Origin: Pseudomonadota bacterium
Lineage (GTDB): Bacteria > Pseudomonadota > Alphaproteobacteria > Rhodobacterales > Rhodobacteraceae
DNA: 14,382 nt
Assembly: GCA_021813645.1 (NCBI GenBank)
Contig: JAKAJW010000056.1
Location: 1-14,382 of the forward strand
Direction of reading: 5' to 3'
This document shows positions 1-6,003 of this stretch, in pieces. Below the pieces are notes generated by a model. That model saw only the letters and a program-made list of their open reading frames with translations, searched no databases and had not been told where the DNA came from. Numbering within the stretch: the first letter of the stretch is position 1; each line of letters begins with the position of its first letter. The translations under genes and the position numbers were made by a program.

Positions 1-46
1 CAATTCTCGATGGAAAACCCGGGTCAGTTCTCAGCGGAAATCAACA
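1..46 (-). mobile_element. Probable end of an IS21-type insertion sequence (rest lies off the left edge)
   Basis: Read on the minus strand, the segment begins TGTTGATTTCC at 46 and carries two imperfect copies of one 16-bp motif: TTTCCGCTGAGAACTG (40-25) and TTTCCATCGAGAATTG (16-1), 24 bp apart. Known: IS21-family elements begin with TG, end with CA and carry multiple terminal repeats. The junction at 46/47 coincides with the point where the neighbouring DUF156 reading frame stops resembling its family. The transposase genes istA and istB are not in the window, so the family call rests on the end sequence alone. Another IS family with repeated ends remains possible. Confidence 0.55.
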
Positions 47-155
47 GCCTGTTCGCTTCGATCATTTCGATGATCCCCTGCAGATGGCCATCGGCACGCT
101 TCAGGCGCTTGACGATCTCAGGGTGCGTTTCGTGGACGTTGGGAATTTTGCTCAT
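24..155 (-). pseudogene. Truncated CsoR/RcnR/FrmR-type (DUF156) metal-sensing repressor
   Basis: The frame from ATG 155 reads MSKIPNVHETHPEIVKRLKR and continues ADGHLQGIIEMIEA. This is the typical first helix of DUF156 repressors, small all-helical proteins of about 90 residues that bind Cu, Ni/Co or formaldehyde adducts and release their operator. After about residue 36 the frame enters the IS-like end and stops at 24-26, giving only 43 residues. The later helices, which in this family carry the sensing cysteine and most of the tetramer interface, are missing, so the product should not work. An inverted repeat 10 bp upstream fits its operator. The original target, often a metal-efflux gene, is not visible. 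Confidence 0.72.
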
Positions 156-165
156 CGCCTTATAC

Positions 166-184
166 TATCCCCCTGGAGGGGATA
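166..184. promoter_or_regulatory. Palindromic operator upstream of the DUF156 repressor
   Basis: TATCCCC (166-172) and GGGGATA (178-184) form a perfect inverted repeat around CTGGA. DUF156-family repressors recognise G/C tracts flanked by AT-rich ends, of the general form TAnCCCC-GGGGnTA, just upstream of their own gene. The site lies between -11 and -29 of the repressor start codon, where it would block transcription. The assignment to this repressor is inferred from position and form. Confidence 0.55.
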
Positions 185-349
185 CGGCAACAGTGACGTT
201 TTAGAAGGCACCGTTCGTCAATATGGCCGAGCACCGGCGGCTAGGAGTTCACTCCCAGACCGGCGCGACTTTGAGTCTCCCTCGCGGCTCCCCGTGCGAT
301 CCCGGCTGGTTGGTTAGCGCAGGGATTTGGGTCTCAGGAGGGATTGTCC

Positions 350-378
350 TTGACCGCGGCGCAATGAAACCCTATCTT
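350..378 (+). promoter_or_regulatory. Sigma70-type promoter of the toxin-antitoxin operon
   Basis: TTGACC (350-355) and TATCTT (373-378) are separated by exactly 17 bp and lie 23 bp before the antitoxin start codon. A short inverted repeat, TCGCA (384-388) and TGCGA (397-401), flanks the ribosome-binding site AGGAGG (391-396). It could be an operator for autoregulation, as is usual in toxin-antitoxin operons, but its arms are only 5 bp. Confidence 0.5.
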
Positions 379-401
379 TGGGGTCGCATTAGGAGGTGCG
401 A

Positions 402-1004
402 ATGGCCCATACCGCCCAATTCACCGCTGCCGAAGCCGCCTTCGTTCTGCGCGAACCCGTCCGGGCCGTGAAGAAGGCGCTGGACGCCGGTCCGGTTCGC
501 CCGGTGCTGCTTCGCCGCGCCGGCGCACCAGTGCGCGCGATCGAATGGCGGGATCTCTTCTATCTGTATGCCGTGCGGGCGCTTCGCGATGAGTTGACGC
601 CGAAGGCGCGCACGGAATTCTACGAGGCGCTCCAACAGGCGCCGACCGCAAAGCGTGACGAGGTTCGTTTCGGTCGTTTCCGGATTTCGGTCCGCGATCT
701 GATCGAAGAGGTCGAACGGCGCACATCGGATCTCGCCGCGCTGGCAGAGAAGGTGGAATTTCAGGCCGACAGTGAGCCGGTGCTGAAGGGCACTTCAATC
801 GAGGTCTATCGGATCGCCGCCTTGCTCGAGGGAGGCGCTTCGATCGAGCAGGTCCTGGAGGACTACCCCTCGCTGTCGCGCAATCAGGTCGAGACTGCCC
901 AGGCCTATGCGGAAGCCTATCCCAAGGCGGGCCGGCCCTATCCGCGCACCAGCGTCAAGCGGGCGCTGCAAGGCGCGGGACTGGAAGCGCTCGATGACGC
1001 CTGA
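402..1004 (+). CDS. HTH plus DUF433-type antitoxin (VapB-like)
   Basis: The product has 200 residues. Start ATG 402 is chosen because AGGAGG (391-396) sits 5 bp upstream; a GTG at 396 overlaps that site. Residues 7-30 (FTAAEAAFVL onward) resemble a MerR-like helix-turn-helix. Residues about 123-175 match DUF433: EPVLKGTSIEV, then GGASIEQVLEDYPSLSRNQVE. Known: DUF433 proteins are commonly encoded directly upstream of PIN-domain toxins and act as antitoxins. Inference: this protein binds and neutralises the downstream VapC-like ribonuclease and probably represses its own promoter through the N-terminal HTH. It is about twice the length of a typical VapB. The DUF433 assignment is firm; the antitoxin role rests on gene order. 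Confidence 0.78.
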   Translation: MAHTAQFTAAEAAFVLREPVRAVKKALDAGPVRPVLLRRAGAPVRAIEWRDLFYLYAVRALRDELTPKARTEFYEALQQAPTAKRDEVRFGRFRISVRDLIEEVERRTSDLAALAEKVEFQADSEPVLKGTSIEVYRIAALLEGGASIEQVLEDYPSLSRNQVETAQAYAEAYPKAGRPYPRTSVKRALQGAGLEALDDA

Positions 1005-1019
1005 TAGCAACGCCGGCGG

Positions 1020-1445
1020 ATGAAATATCTGGTCGACACAAACGTACTGCGCGAACTCGGCAAGCACTCACCGCACAAGAATGTGGCTGCCTGGCTGAAG
1101 AGCGTCGACGACGCCGATCTCGCGATCAGCGCGCTCACGGTGCGCGAGATTGCCAAGGGTGTCGTCAAGCTGAGAAAGACGAAGCCCGAAACGGCAACGG
1201 CGTTGGAGGCTACTGTCTCGGCGATCTTCGACGCATTCGAGGAGCGAGTTTTGCCGATTGACCGGGCGGTTGCCGCAGCCTGGGGCGAGGCTCTCGGCAA
1301 GAGCGAGAAGCATGTCGATGATGCAGGCCTTGCCGCGACCGCGCACGTGCACGGCCTGATCGTCGTCACGCGTAACGTGAAGGACTTTGACGGACGTGGC
1401 GTGAAGGTGATCGATCCGTTCAAGGCTGCGCACCGCCGGGCCTAG
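1020..1445 (+). CDS. vapC: PIN-domain toxin ribonuclease (VapC-like)
   Basis: The 141-residue product is a full-length PIN domain. Acidic residues of the metal-binding active site are visible: Asp6 in LVDTNVLRE, Glu43 in ALTVREIAKG, Asp101 in DDAGLAATA, and Asp122 in TRNVKDF. Known: VapC toxins are Mg-dependent endoribonucleases that cut tRNA or rRNA and stop translation until bound by their antitoxin. The start at 1020 lies 15 bp after the antitoxin stop with only a weak GGCGG upstream, so translation is probably coupled to the antitoxin. The stop codon (1443-1445) interlocks with that of the convergent integrase gene. On a mobile element such a pair usually stabilises the element; that role is inferred. 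Confidence 0.85.
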   Translation: MKYLVDTNVLRELGKHSPHKNVAAWLKSVDDADLAISALTVREIAKGVVKLRKTKPETATALEATVSAIFDAFEERVLPIDRAVAAAWGEALGKSEKHVDDAGLAATAHVHGLIVVTRNVKDFDGRGVKVIDPFKAAHRRA

Positions 1446-2803
1446 GCGGCGAGACGCTGATCTTCCTTCGTCTCCGTGTTCTCATTCTCTCCTGACGCCT
1501 TGAGAAGGAAGCGCGCGAGCGCCGCTTTGCGGGAATCACGATCCAGTGCGTAGGCGGTCTGCTTGAATTCCTTGCCGTCGAGCAGACCCTGGATGTAGCC
1601 GGCGACCGTGTCGGCCGCCATGATCAGCGCCGTGTCGAGTGTGTGGATATATTTGCTCGTTACCGATCCCTTGGCGTGTCCGATCAACGCGGCGATCGTC
1701 ACTTCGGTGAACCCGAGATCATTCCCGATGCTGGCGAAGCTATGCCGCAGCACATGGGGCGTAATATCCGACAGGGGTGAATCCCTGAACAGTTGCCTCC
1801 AATGGTTAGGGAAGCCGCCGAAGGCGTTGTCCTCGCCGTAGCCTGGAAAGACATAGGAGCCAGTCCGCGTCTTCCGCTGCGTCTCCAGGAACTCGACCAC
1901 AGGAATCCCGATCGGACGAACCGAGACGCCCTCCTTGCTATCGATCAAGCGCAGACAGCTCGCATCGGTATCGGTTTCAGTCCACTTCAGCCCGATGATC
2001 TCGCTGCGGCGGGATCCGGTCAGAGCAATCTGGCGGATGATCCTGACTGTCGTGGCGTACTTCTCCTGCTTCTCGGCAGTCCGCAGCATCTCGCCCAAGA
2101 TCCGATATTCGTCGTCGGTGAGCCGTCGGCTGCGCACATTATCCTTGGGCTTCTTCAACCCATGGGCGGGATTGGTTTCGATGATGCCGGCGTCGACAGC
2201 GTAGGTGAGAATGCCGCCGAGCAGCCCGACGGTTCGCGTTGCAGTGCCCGCCCCACCTCGAACGATGGCTTTGCCTCGGAGCTTGTCCGTTTTGACTGAG
2301 ACGCGCGTCTTGCCGGCCATGACGTCCTTGAGCACCTTGTTGATGTCGGCCTTCGTGAGGTCCTTGACCCGCCGCGTTCCGATCAGCGGGACGATGTGAC
2401 GGTGGATTCGTCCGATGTCGCTCGCGATTGTGCCGGGCTTCTTCGGCCGTCCACCTTTGCCGAGGATAAGTCCCGCGTTCAGGTCATTCAGGTAGAGGGT
2501 GCATAGCTCCTTGACCGTGACCGCCTTGTGATCGAGCTGGCGCTCTTCCGCGGGGTTGTCGCCCTGAGCGACACGGCCCAACTGGACCTTCGCTTCCTGC
2601 CGCGCGGCCTCGGCCGTCCAGACTCCGTGCAAGCCGATCGTATAGCGACGCGAGCGCCCGGCCGATCGATACTGGATGACGTAGCTGCGCTTGCCGGAGG
2701 TGAAGACACGGAGGCCGAAACCGGGTAGCTCATCGTCCCAGATGACGTAGTCTTTGTCCCGCGCCTCGGAGGCATCGACAACCCTTTTCGTGAGCTTAGT
2801 CAT
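1442..2803 (-). CDS. int: P4-type site-specific tyrosine integrase
   Basis: The product has 453 residues. The start at 2803 is chosen because GGGAGG lies 6 bp upstream; the ATG at 2809 touches that site and the frame further upstream is not protein-like. Domains in order: an N-terminal arm-DNA-binding domain (about 2-85), a helical core-binding domain (about 93-215) and the catalytic domain (about 225-410). The catalytic set is complete: Arg265 in TGSRRSEI, Lys290 in IDSKEG, His350 and Arg353 in TPHVLRHSFAS, His376 in LIGHAKG, and nucleophile Tyr385 in SKYIH. It catalyses integration and excision of the element at the tRNA-Arg site about 180 bp from its start. It is transcribed away from that site into the element, the usual layout. 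No excisionase gene is visible. Confidence 0.93.
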   Translation of the reverse strand: MTKLTKRVVDASEARDKDYVIWDDELPGFGLRVFTSGKRSYVIQYRSAGRSRRYTIGLHGVWTAEAARQEAKVQLGRVAQGDNPAEERQLDHKAVTVKELCTLYLNDLNAGLILGKGGRPKKPGTIASDIGRIHRHIVPLIGTRRVKDLTKADINKVLKDVMAGKTRVSVKTDKLRGKAIVRGGAGTATRTVGLLGGILTYAVDAGIIETNPAHGLKKPKDNVRSRRLTDDEYRILGEMLRTAEKQEKYATTVRIIRQIALTGSRRSEIIGLKWTETDTDASCLRLIDSKEGVSVRPIGIPVVEFLETQRKTRTGSYVFPGYGEDNAFGGFPNHWRQLFRDSPLSDITPHVLRHSFASIGNDLGFTEVTIAALIGHAKGSVTSKYIHTLDTALIMAADTVAGYIQGLLDGKEFKQTAYALDRDSRKAALARFLLKASGENENTETKEDQRLAA

Positions 2804-2832
2804 GGGCATCCTCCCATCCAAACCCCCGCTTT

Positions 2833-2853
2833 CGCGTAAGCACCGCGTAAGCA
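2833..2853. repeat. Two 10-bp direct repeats, possible integrase arm sites
   Basis: CGCGTAAGCA occurs at 2833-2842 and again at 2844-2853, an 11-bp period that puts both copies on one face of the helix. They lie 30-50 bp upstream of the integrase start and 130-150 bp from the tRNA scar. Integrases of this type use short repeated arm sites recognised by their N-terminal domain. The role is inferred. Confidence 0.45.
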
Positions 2854-2869
2854 GCAGGACGCAAATCGA

Positions 2870-2889
2870 GGCGTATCGGAGGATACGCC
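2870..2889. repeat. Perfect 8-bp inverted repeat upstream of the integrase
   Basis: GGCGTATC (2870-2877) and GATACGCC (2882-2889) are exact reverse complements around GGAG. This could be an operator controlling integrase expression or a hairpin in its leader RNA. There is no T-tract, so a terminator is unlikely. Confidence 0.45.
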
Positions 2890-2898
2890 AGACAAGCC

Positions 2899-2925
2899 GT
2901 GATTTCAATTTTTATAGTGATTTCA
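2899..2925. repeat. Two 9-bp direct repeats beside the attachment site
   Basis: GTGATTTCA occurs at 2899-2907 and 2917-2925, 18 bp apart, in an AT-rich patch that contrasts with its surroundings. The position between integrase gene and tRNA scar suggests recombination-protein binding sites. The integrase promoter may also lie in this patch. Function is inferred from position only. Confidence 0.35.
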
Positions 2926-2982
2926 GTAGCATAGCGCATTGGAGCGAAACCTGTCGAACTTCATCGTAGGACAGGCTAAATT

Positions 2983-3027
2983 CTCCGAAGGCAGAGGCCA
3001 GAGGTTCGAATCCTCTTGGGTGCGCCA
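2983..3027 (+). other. Attachment-site scar: 3' half of tRNA-Arg(CCG)
   Basis: The segment reads as tRNA positions 32 to 76. It has an anticodon loop CTCCGAA (2983-2989, anticodon CCG), the 3' anticodon stem GGCAG, variable region AGGCC and T-stem AGAGG. It continues with loop TTCGAAT, stem CCTCT, acceptor strand TGGGTGC, discriminator G and encoded CCA (3025-3027). The expected 5' half (acceptor GCACCCA, D-arm, 5' anticodon stem CTGCC) is absent; the bases before 2983 do not pair. This is not a working tRNA gene. It is what remains when an element integrates at the anticodon loop and separates the two halves, so it marks the chromosome-element junction. Confidence 0.8.
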
Positions 3028-3187
3028 GTTCCCCTGCCGTCTGGCCTGCTGCCCGTCGTCTTGATGGGCGCGATCCTGCACGAAGACGTGACTTGGGCGG
3101 TTTCCGGGCGCAGGGGCCGGCTGCGGTTCTTGCCAGGGTGCGGATTCGTCCCAACTCTTGCTGCAGCGCAGTAGGAAAGGGCGGACG

Positions 3188-4321
3188 ATGGTGCGGGCAC
3201 CTCGGGCCTGGGCGGCAGATGCGGCGGAGCGGGTGGTGTTGGTCCTGCAGGGCGGCGGCGCGCTTGGCGCCTATCAGGCCGGCGCCTTCCAGCGTTTGGC
3301 GGAACTTGGCCACCAGCCCGACTGGGTGGCCGGTATCTCGATCGGGGCGGTGAACGCGGCGCTGATCTGCGGCAATCCGCCGGAAGGGCGGGCGGCGGCG
3401 CTGGAGACGTTCTGGCATCGTGTGACGGCCGCGCTGCCGCAGCGCCCGATCGGCGGCATCCCGTCGCGCCAACTGTTCGGCGACTGGGCGTCGGCCGCCG
3501 TCATCGCCGCCGGGGTGCCGGGGTTCTTCGCGCCGCGGCTGCCCCTGGCGGCGCTGCTGCCGGGCGGGCTGACCCGTCTGACGAGCTTCTACGACACCGC
3601 GCCACTGGCCAAGACTTTGGCCGAGCTGGTCGATTTCGATTACCTGAACCGGGCCGGGCCGCGGCTGAGCGTCGGCGCAGTGGATGTCGAGACCGGAAAT
3701 TTCATCTATTTCGATTCCAGCCAAACGCGGATCGGTCCGGAACACATCCTGGCCTCGGGCGCTTTGCCGCCGGGGTTCCCGGCGGTGGAGATCGAGGGCC
3801 GCGCCTATTGGGACGGCGGGCTGGTGTCCAACACACCGCTGCAGCATATCATGGCCGAGGCGGATGGCGCCGCGCTCTGCGTGTTTCAGATCGATCTGTT
3901 TTCGGCGCGCGGTCGGCGGCCAGGCAATATCTCGGACGTTCAGCAAAGGGAAAAGGACATCCGCTATTCTAGCCGGACCCGGCTCACCACCGACCGATTT
4001 CGCCAGCTTGCCGCGCTGAGCCAGGCGGCGGAGCGGCTGGCGGCGAAACTGCCGGCGGAATTCCGGGACGATCCCGATCTGGCCTTCTTGCGCGCGGCCA
4101 CTCCGGACTGCCCTGTGGCCTTGGTGCATCTGATCCATCGCCACCAGAGCTTCGAAAGCGCCTCGAAGGATTTCGAGTTCTCGCGCCTGTCGATGATCGA
4201 GCATTGGGCGGCAGGTGCGCGCGATGTCGCCCGCACTCTGTCGCATGCGGATTGGCGCGCCCGCGTTCCCGCCGCGCCGGGGCTGCATGTCTTCGACCTG
4301 ACACGCGAGCCGCCGGAGTGA
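3188..4321 (+). CDS. Patatin-like phospholipase
   Basis: The product has 377 residues. Start ATG 3188 follows AGGAAAGG (3173-3180) at 7 bp; a TTG at 3158 lacks such a site. The patatin fold is clear: the oxyanion-hole motif QGGGALGAYQAG (about 21-32), the nucleophile elbow GISIG with Ser51, and the dyad Asp209 in YWDGGLVSNTP. These enzymes hydrolyse acyl esters of phospholipids or other lipids with a Ser-Asp dyad. No signal peptide is seen, so it is probably cytoplasmic or membrane-associated. The region after about residue 225 fits the C-terminal extension common in bacterial patatins of this length. It is the first gene after the element boundary and is followed by tatA on the same strand. 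The natural substrate cannot be told. Confidence 0.88.
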   Translation: MVRAPRAWAADAAERVVLVLQGGGALGAYQAGAFQRLAELGHQPDWVAGISIGAVNAALICGNPPEGRAAALETFWHRVTAALPQRPIGGIPSRQLFGDWASAAVIAAGVPGFFAPRLPLAALLPGGLTRLTSFYDTAPLAKTLAELVDFDYLNRAGPRLSVGAVDVETGNFIYFDSSQTRIGPEHILASGALPPGFPAVEIEGRAYWDGGLVSNTPLQHIMAEADGAALCVFQIDLFSARGRRPGNISDVQQREKDIRYSSRTRLTTDRFRQLAALSQAAERLAAKLPAEFRDDPDLAFLRAATPDCPVALVHLIHRHQSFESASKDFEFSRLSMIEHWAAGARDVARTLSHADWRARVPAAPGLHVFDLTREPPE

Positions 4322-4440
4322 CCGGTCGGCGCGTTGCGGCAAACGTGATCGTTGGCCCGGGGGCGGAGGCTTGATTTCCCCTCCTCCCGCGGTCCATGCT
4401 AGCAAGATGGCAATCTGCGTTTGTTGAGAGGAGAGCGAGA

Positions 4441-4662
4441 TTGGAGGGCTTGAGTATCGGTCATCTGCTGGTCATCGCCGTGGTCGTCATGGTGTTGTTC
4501 GGCCGGGGCAAGGTGAGCGCGCTGATGGGTGAAGTCGGCAAGGGCATTACCGCCTTCAAGAAAGGCATCAACGACGGCAACAAAGAGATCGCCGCAGAGG
4601 GCGCGCCGGCCGGGCAGGCTCGCGACGTGACCCCGTCAGAGGCCGAAAAGGCCAAGGCCTGA
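4441..4662 (+). CDS. tatA: Twin-arginine translocase subunit TatA
   Basis: The product has 73 residues. Start TTG 4441 is preferred: AGGAG (4429-4433) lies 7 bp upstream, and the protein then begins MEGLSIGHLL, as TatA proteins do. An in-frame ATG at 4396 would add 15 polar residues before the membrane helix. Seen: one transmembrane helix (about 6-20), the FG hinge (FGRGK, 20-24), an amphipathic helix (VSALMGEVGKGITAFKKGI, 25-43) and a polar tail. TatA polymerises at TatBC to move folded proteins with twin-arginine signals across the inner membrane. No tatB or tatC follows, which differs from the usual tatABC cluster. The TRAP-binding protein at 12055 is a likely Tat client encoded nearby. 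Confidence 0.88.
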   Translation: MEGLSIGHLLVIAVVVMVLFGRGKVSALMGEVGKGITAFKKGINDGNKEIAAEGAPAGQARDVTPSEAEKAKA

Positions 4663-4675
4663 GCCTTGCCGATGC

Positions 4676-4694
4676 GGCCCCGCTCGGCGGGGCC
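4676..4694 (+). terminator. GC-rich hairpin after tatA, possible terminator
   Basis: GGCCCCGC (4676-4683) and GCGGGGCC (4687-4694) pair perfectly across a TCG loop, 13 bp after the tatA stop. No T-tract follows, so intrinsic termination is uncertain. A second GC palindrome (about 4705-4717) followed by CTTT could help. Confidence 0.4.
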
Positions 4695-4756
4695 CGCGGC
4701 GCACGCCCCCGGGGCGCTTTGGACAAATCTGTGTGTGTTTCGGCGCGGTACTCGGT

Positions 4757-4813
4757 TTGTAACAGAAATTGTGACAGAACTGTCATCGCGCTGTCATGTG
4801 AACCAGCTATCCC
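4757..4813 (+). promoter_or_regulatory. Tandem PhoB boxes and -10 of the pst operon
   Basis: CTGTCAT occurs at 4780-4786 and 4791-4797, an exact 11-bp period that forms a canonical Pho box. Two further heptamers in the same spacing class lie upstream: TTGTAAC (4757-4763) and TTGTGAC (4769-4775), suggesting a second, weaker box. No -35 hexamer is evident. A -10-like TATCCC (4808-4813) follows the last repeat after 10 bp. This is the layout of PhoB-activated promoters, where phosphorylated PhoB replaces -35 recognition. Inference: the operon is induced by phosphate starvation. Confidence 0.85.
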
Positions 4814-4814
4814 G

Positions 4815-4840
4815 GCGCCGTCTTCGCCACCCTACGGCGC
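4815..4840 (+). other. Hairpin in the pstS 5' leader
   Basis: GCGCCGT (4815-4821) and ACGGCGC (4834-4840) are perfect complements with a 12-nt loop. It lies just downstream of the predicted -10, near the RNA 5' end, where it could protect the transcript. No function is proven by the sequence. Confidence 0.35.
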
Positions 4841-4876
4841 GGAGACGGAGACCCATTCTGTTCCGGGAGAACTGCC

Positions 4877-5926
4877 GTGAGCTTCATCAAGACCATCGCC
4901 ATGGGCGCTGCTGCCGCTGCGTTCAGCCTTTCGCTGGCTGGCGCCGCCCAGGCCGCCGACATTTCGGGCGCCGGCTCGAGCTTCATCTATCCGGTCTTCG
5001 CCAAGTGGGGCGAAGCCTACAAGAAGGCGACCGGCATCGGTCTGAACTACCAGTCGATCGGTTCGGGTGGCGGCATCAAGCAGGTGACCGCGAAGACCGT
5101 GACCTTCGGCGCCTCGGACAAGCCGCTGGACGACAAGTACCTGACCGACAACGGCATGGTGCAGTTCCCGATGATCCAGGGCGGCATCGTGATGATGTAC
5201 AACGTCAAGGGCATCAAGCCGGGTGAGCTGGTTCTCGACGGCGCGACGGTCGAAAAGATCTACATGGGCGACATCACCAAGTGGAACGACCCGGCGATCC
5301 AGGCACTCAACAAGGACGTGAAGCTGCCGAACGAGCCGATCGTTGTCGTCCACCGCTCGGACGGGTCGGGCACCACCTTCAACTTCACCAACTACTTGTC
5401 GAAGATCTCGAAGGATTGGGCTGACAAAGTCGGTTCGGACACCGCGGTGGAATGGCCGGTCGGCCTCGGCGCCAAGGGTTCGGAAGGCGTCGCCAACACC
5501 GTGAAGCAGACCGCGGGCGCGATCGGCTACAACGAATACGCCTATGTCATCCAGAACAAGCTCGGCTATTCGCGGATGATCAACAAGGACGGCAAGATCG
5601 TTTCGCCGTCGCTCGACACCTTCGCCGCCGCCGCCGCCAACGCCGACTGGGCCGGTGCGAAGAACTTCCACGTGATCATCACCGACCAGCCCGGCGCCAA
5701 GTCCTGGCCGATCGCCGCGTCGACCTGGGTGATCATCCACAAGGACCCGCAGGACCCGGCAGCTGCCGCCGAGGCGCTCAAGTTCTTCGCCTGGGCCTAC
5801 AAGAACGGCCATCCGGAAGCCAAGGCTCTCGACTATGTCGCGATCCCGGATAACGTTGTGGCTCTGATCGAGAAGTCCTGGGGTGAAATCCAGCACGACG
5901 GCAAGCCGGTCTACATGGCCAACTAA
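4877..5926 (+). CDS. pstS: Phosphate ABC transporter, periplasmic binding protein PstS
   Basis: The product has 349 residues from a GTG start at 4877, with GGGAG (4865-4869) 7 bp upstream. A Sec signal peptide (residues 1-26) ends at AGAAQA before ADISGAG. Family motifs around the phosphate site are present: GAGSSFIYP (32-39), SIGSGGGI (60-67), GASDKPL (78-84, Asp81) and RSDGSGTT (160-167, with Arg160, Ser164, Gly165 and Thr166). These match the ligands known from E. coli PstS. It captures inorganic phosphate in the periplasm and passes it to PstC-PstA. It heads the operon behind PhoB boxes and is separated from pstC by a strong hairpin, fitting higher expression than the membrane genes. Length and motifs are normal. 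Confidence 0.97.
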   Translation: MSFIKTIAMGAAAAAFSLSLAGAAQAADISGAGSSFIYPVFAKWGEAYKKATGIGLNYQSIGSGGGIKQVTAKTVTFGASDKPLDDKYLTDNGMVQFPMIQGGIVMMYNVKGIKPGELVLDGATVEKIYMGDITKWNDPAIQALNKDVKLPNEPIVVVHRSDGSGTTFNFTNYLSKISKDWADKVGSDTAVEWPVGLGAKGSEGVANTVKQTAGAIGYNEYAYVIQNKLGYSRMINKDGKIVSPSLDTFAAAAANADWAGAKNFHVIITDQPGAKSWPIAASTWVIIHKDPQDPAAAAEALKFFAWAYKNGHPEAKALDYVAIPDNVVALIEKSWGEIQHDGKPVYMAN

Positions 5927-5946
5927 GTCCGGCTAAAGACTCAGAG

Positions 5947-5974
5947 AACGGGCAGGGCTTTGCCTTGCCCGTTT
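5947..5974 (+). terminator. Intercistronic hairpin between pstS and pstC
   Basis: The arms 5947-5958 and 5962-5973 form a 12-bp stem with one G-T pair and a TTT loop (AACGGGCAGGGC against GCCTTGCCCGTT). Only a short T-rich stretch follows. The pstC ribosome-binding site begins about 20 bp downstream with no new promoter obvious. Inference: a partial terminator or 3'-end protector that keeps PstS abundant relative to PstCAB. Confidence 0.6.
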
Positions 5975-6003
5975 GACTGTTCTAAACGGCAAGTGAGAGG
6001 CGG

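Larger units (their letters stand above)
1..3027. mobile_element. Right end of an integrated genomic island in tRNA-Arg(CCG)
   Basis: Seen: a P4-type integrase gene lies close to an isolated 3' half of a tRNA gene, and the same side carries a toxin-antitoxin pair and a repressor gene cut by an IS-like end. On the other side of the scar the genes are housekeeping ones. Known: tyrosine integrases often recombine within tRNA genes, leaving a restored tRNA at one end of the element and a 3' fragment at the other. Inference: the element extends leftward out of the window and its right boundary lies at 2983-3027. Whether it can still excise cannot be judged because the other end is not visible. Confidence 0.72.

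Noticed and set aside
2804..2908. 35-codon N-terminal extension of the integrase frame
   Set aside because: The ribosome-binding site fits the start at 2803, and the extension reads through the direct and inverted repeats of the control region.
4371..4400. TTGATT followed by CATGCT before tatA as a promoter
   Set aside because: The spacer is 18 bp but the -10 is poor; not enough to annotate. tatA may be transcribed from here or from the patatin gene.
2912..4405. 497-residue minus-strand open frame opposite the patatin gene
   Set aside because: The patatin gene on the plus strand has catalytic motifs and a ribosome-binding site; the antisense frame is arginine-rich without any domain and even runs through the tRNA scar.
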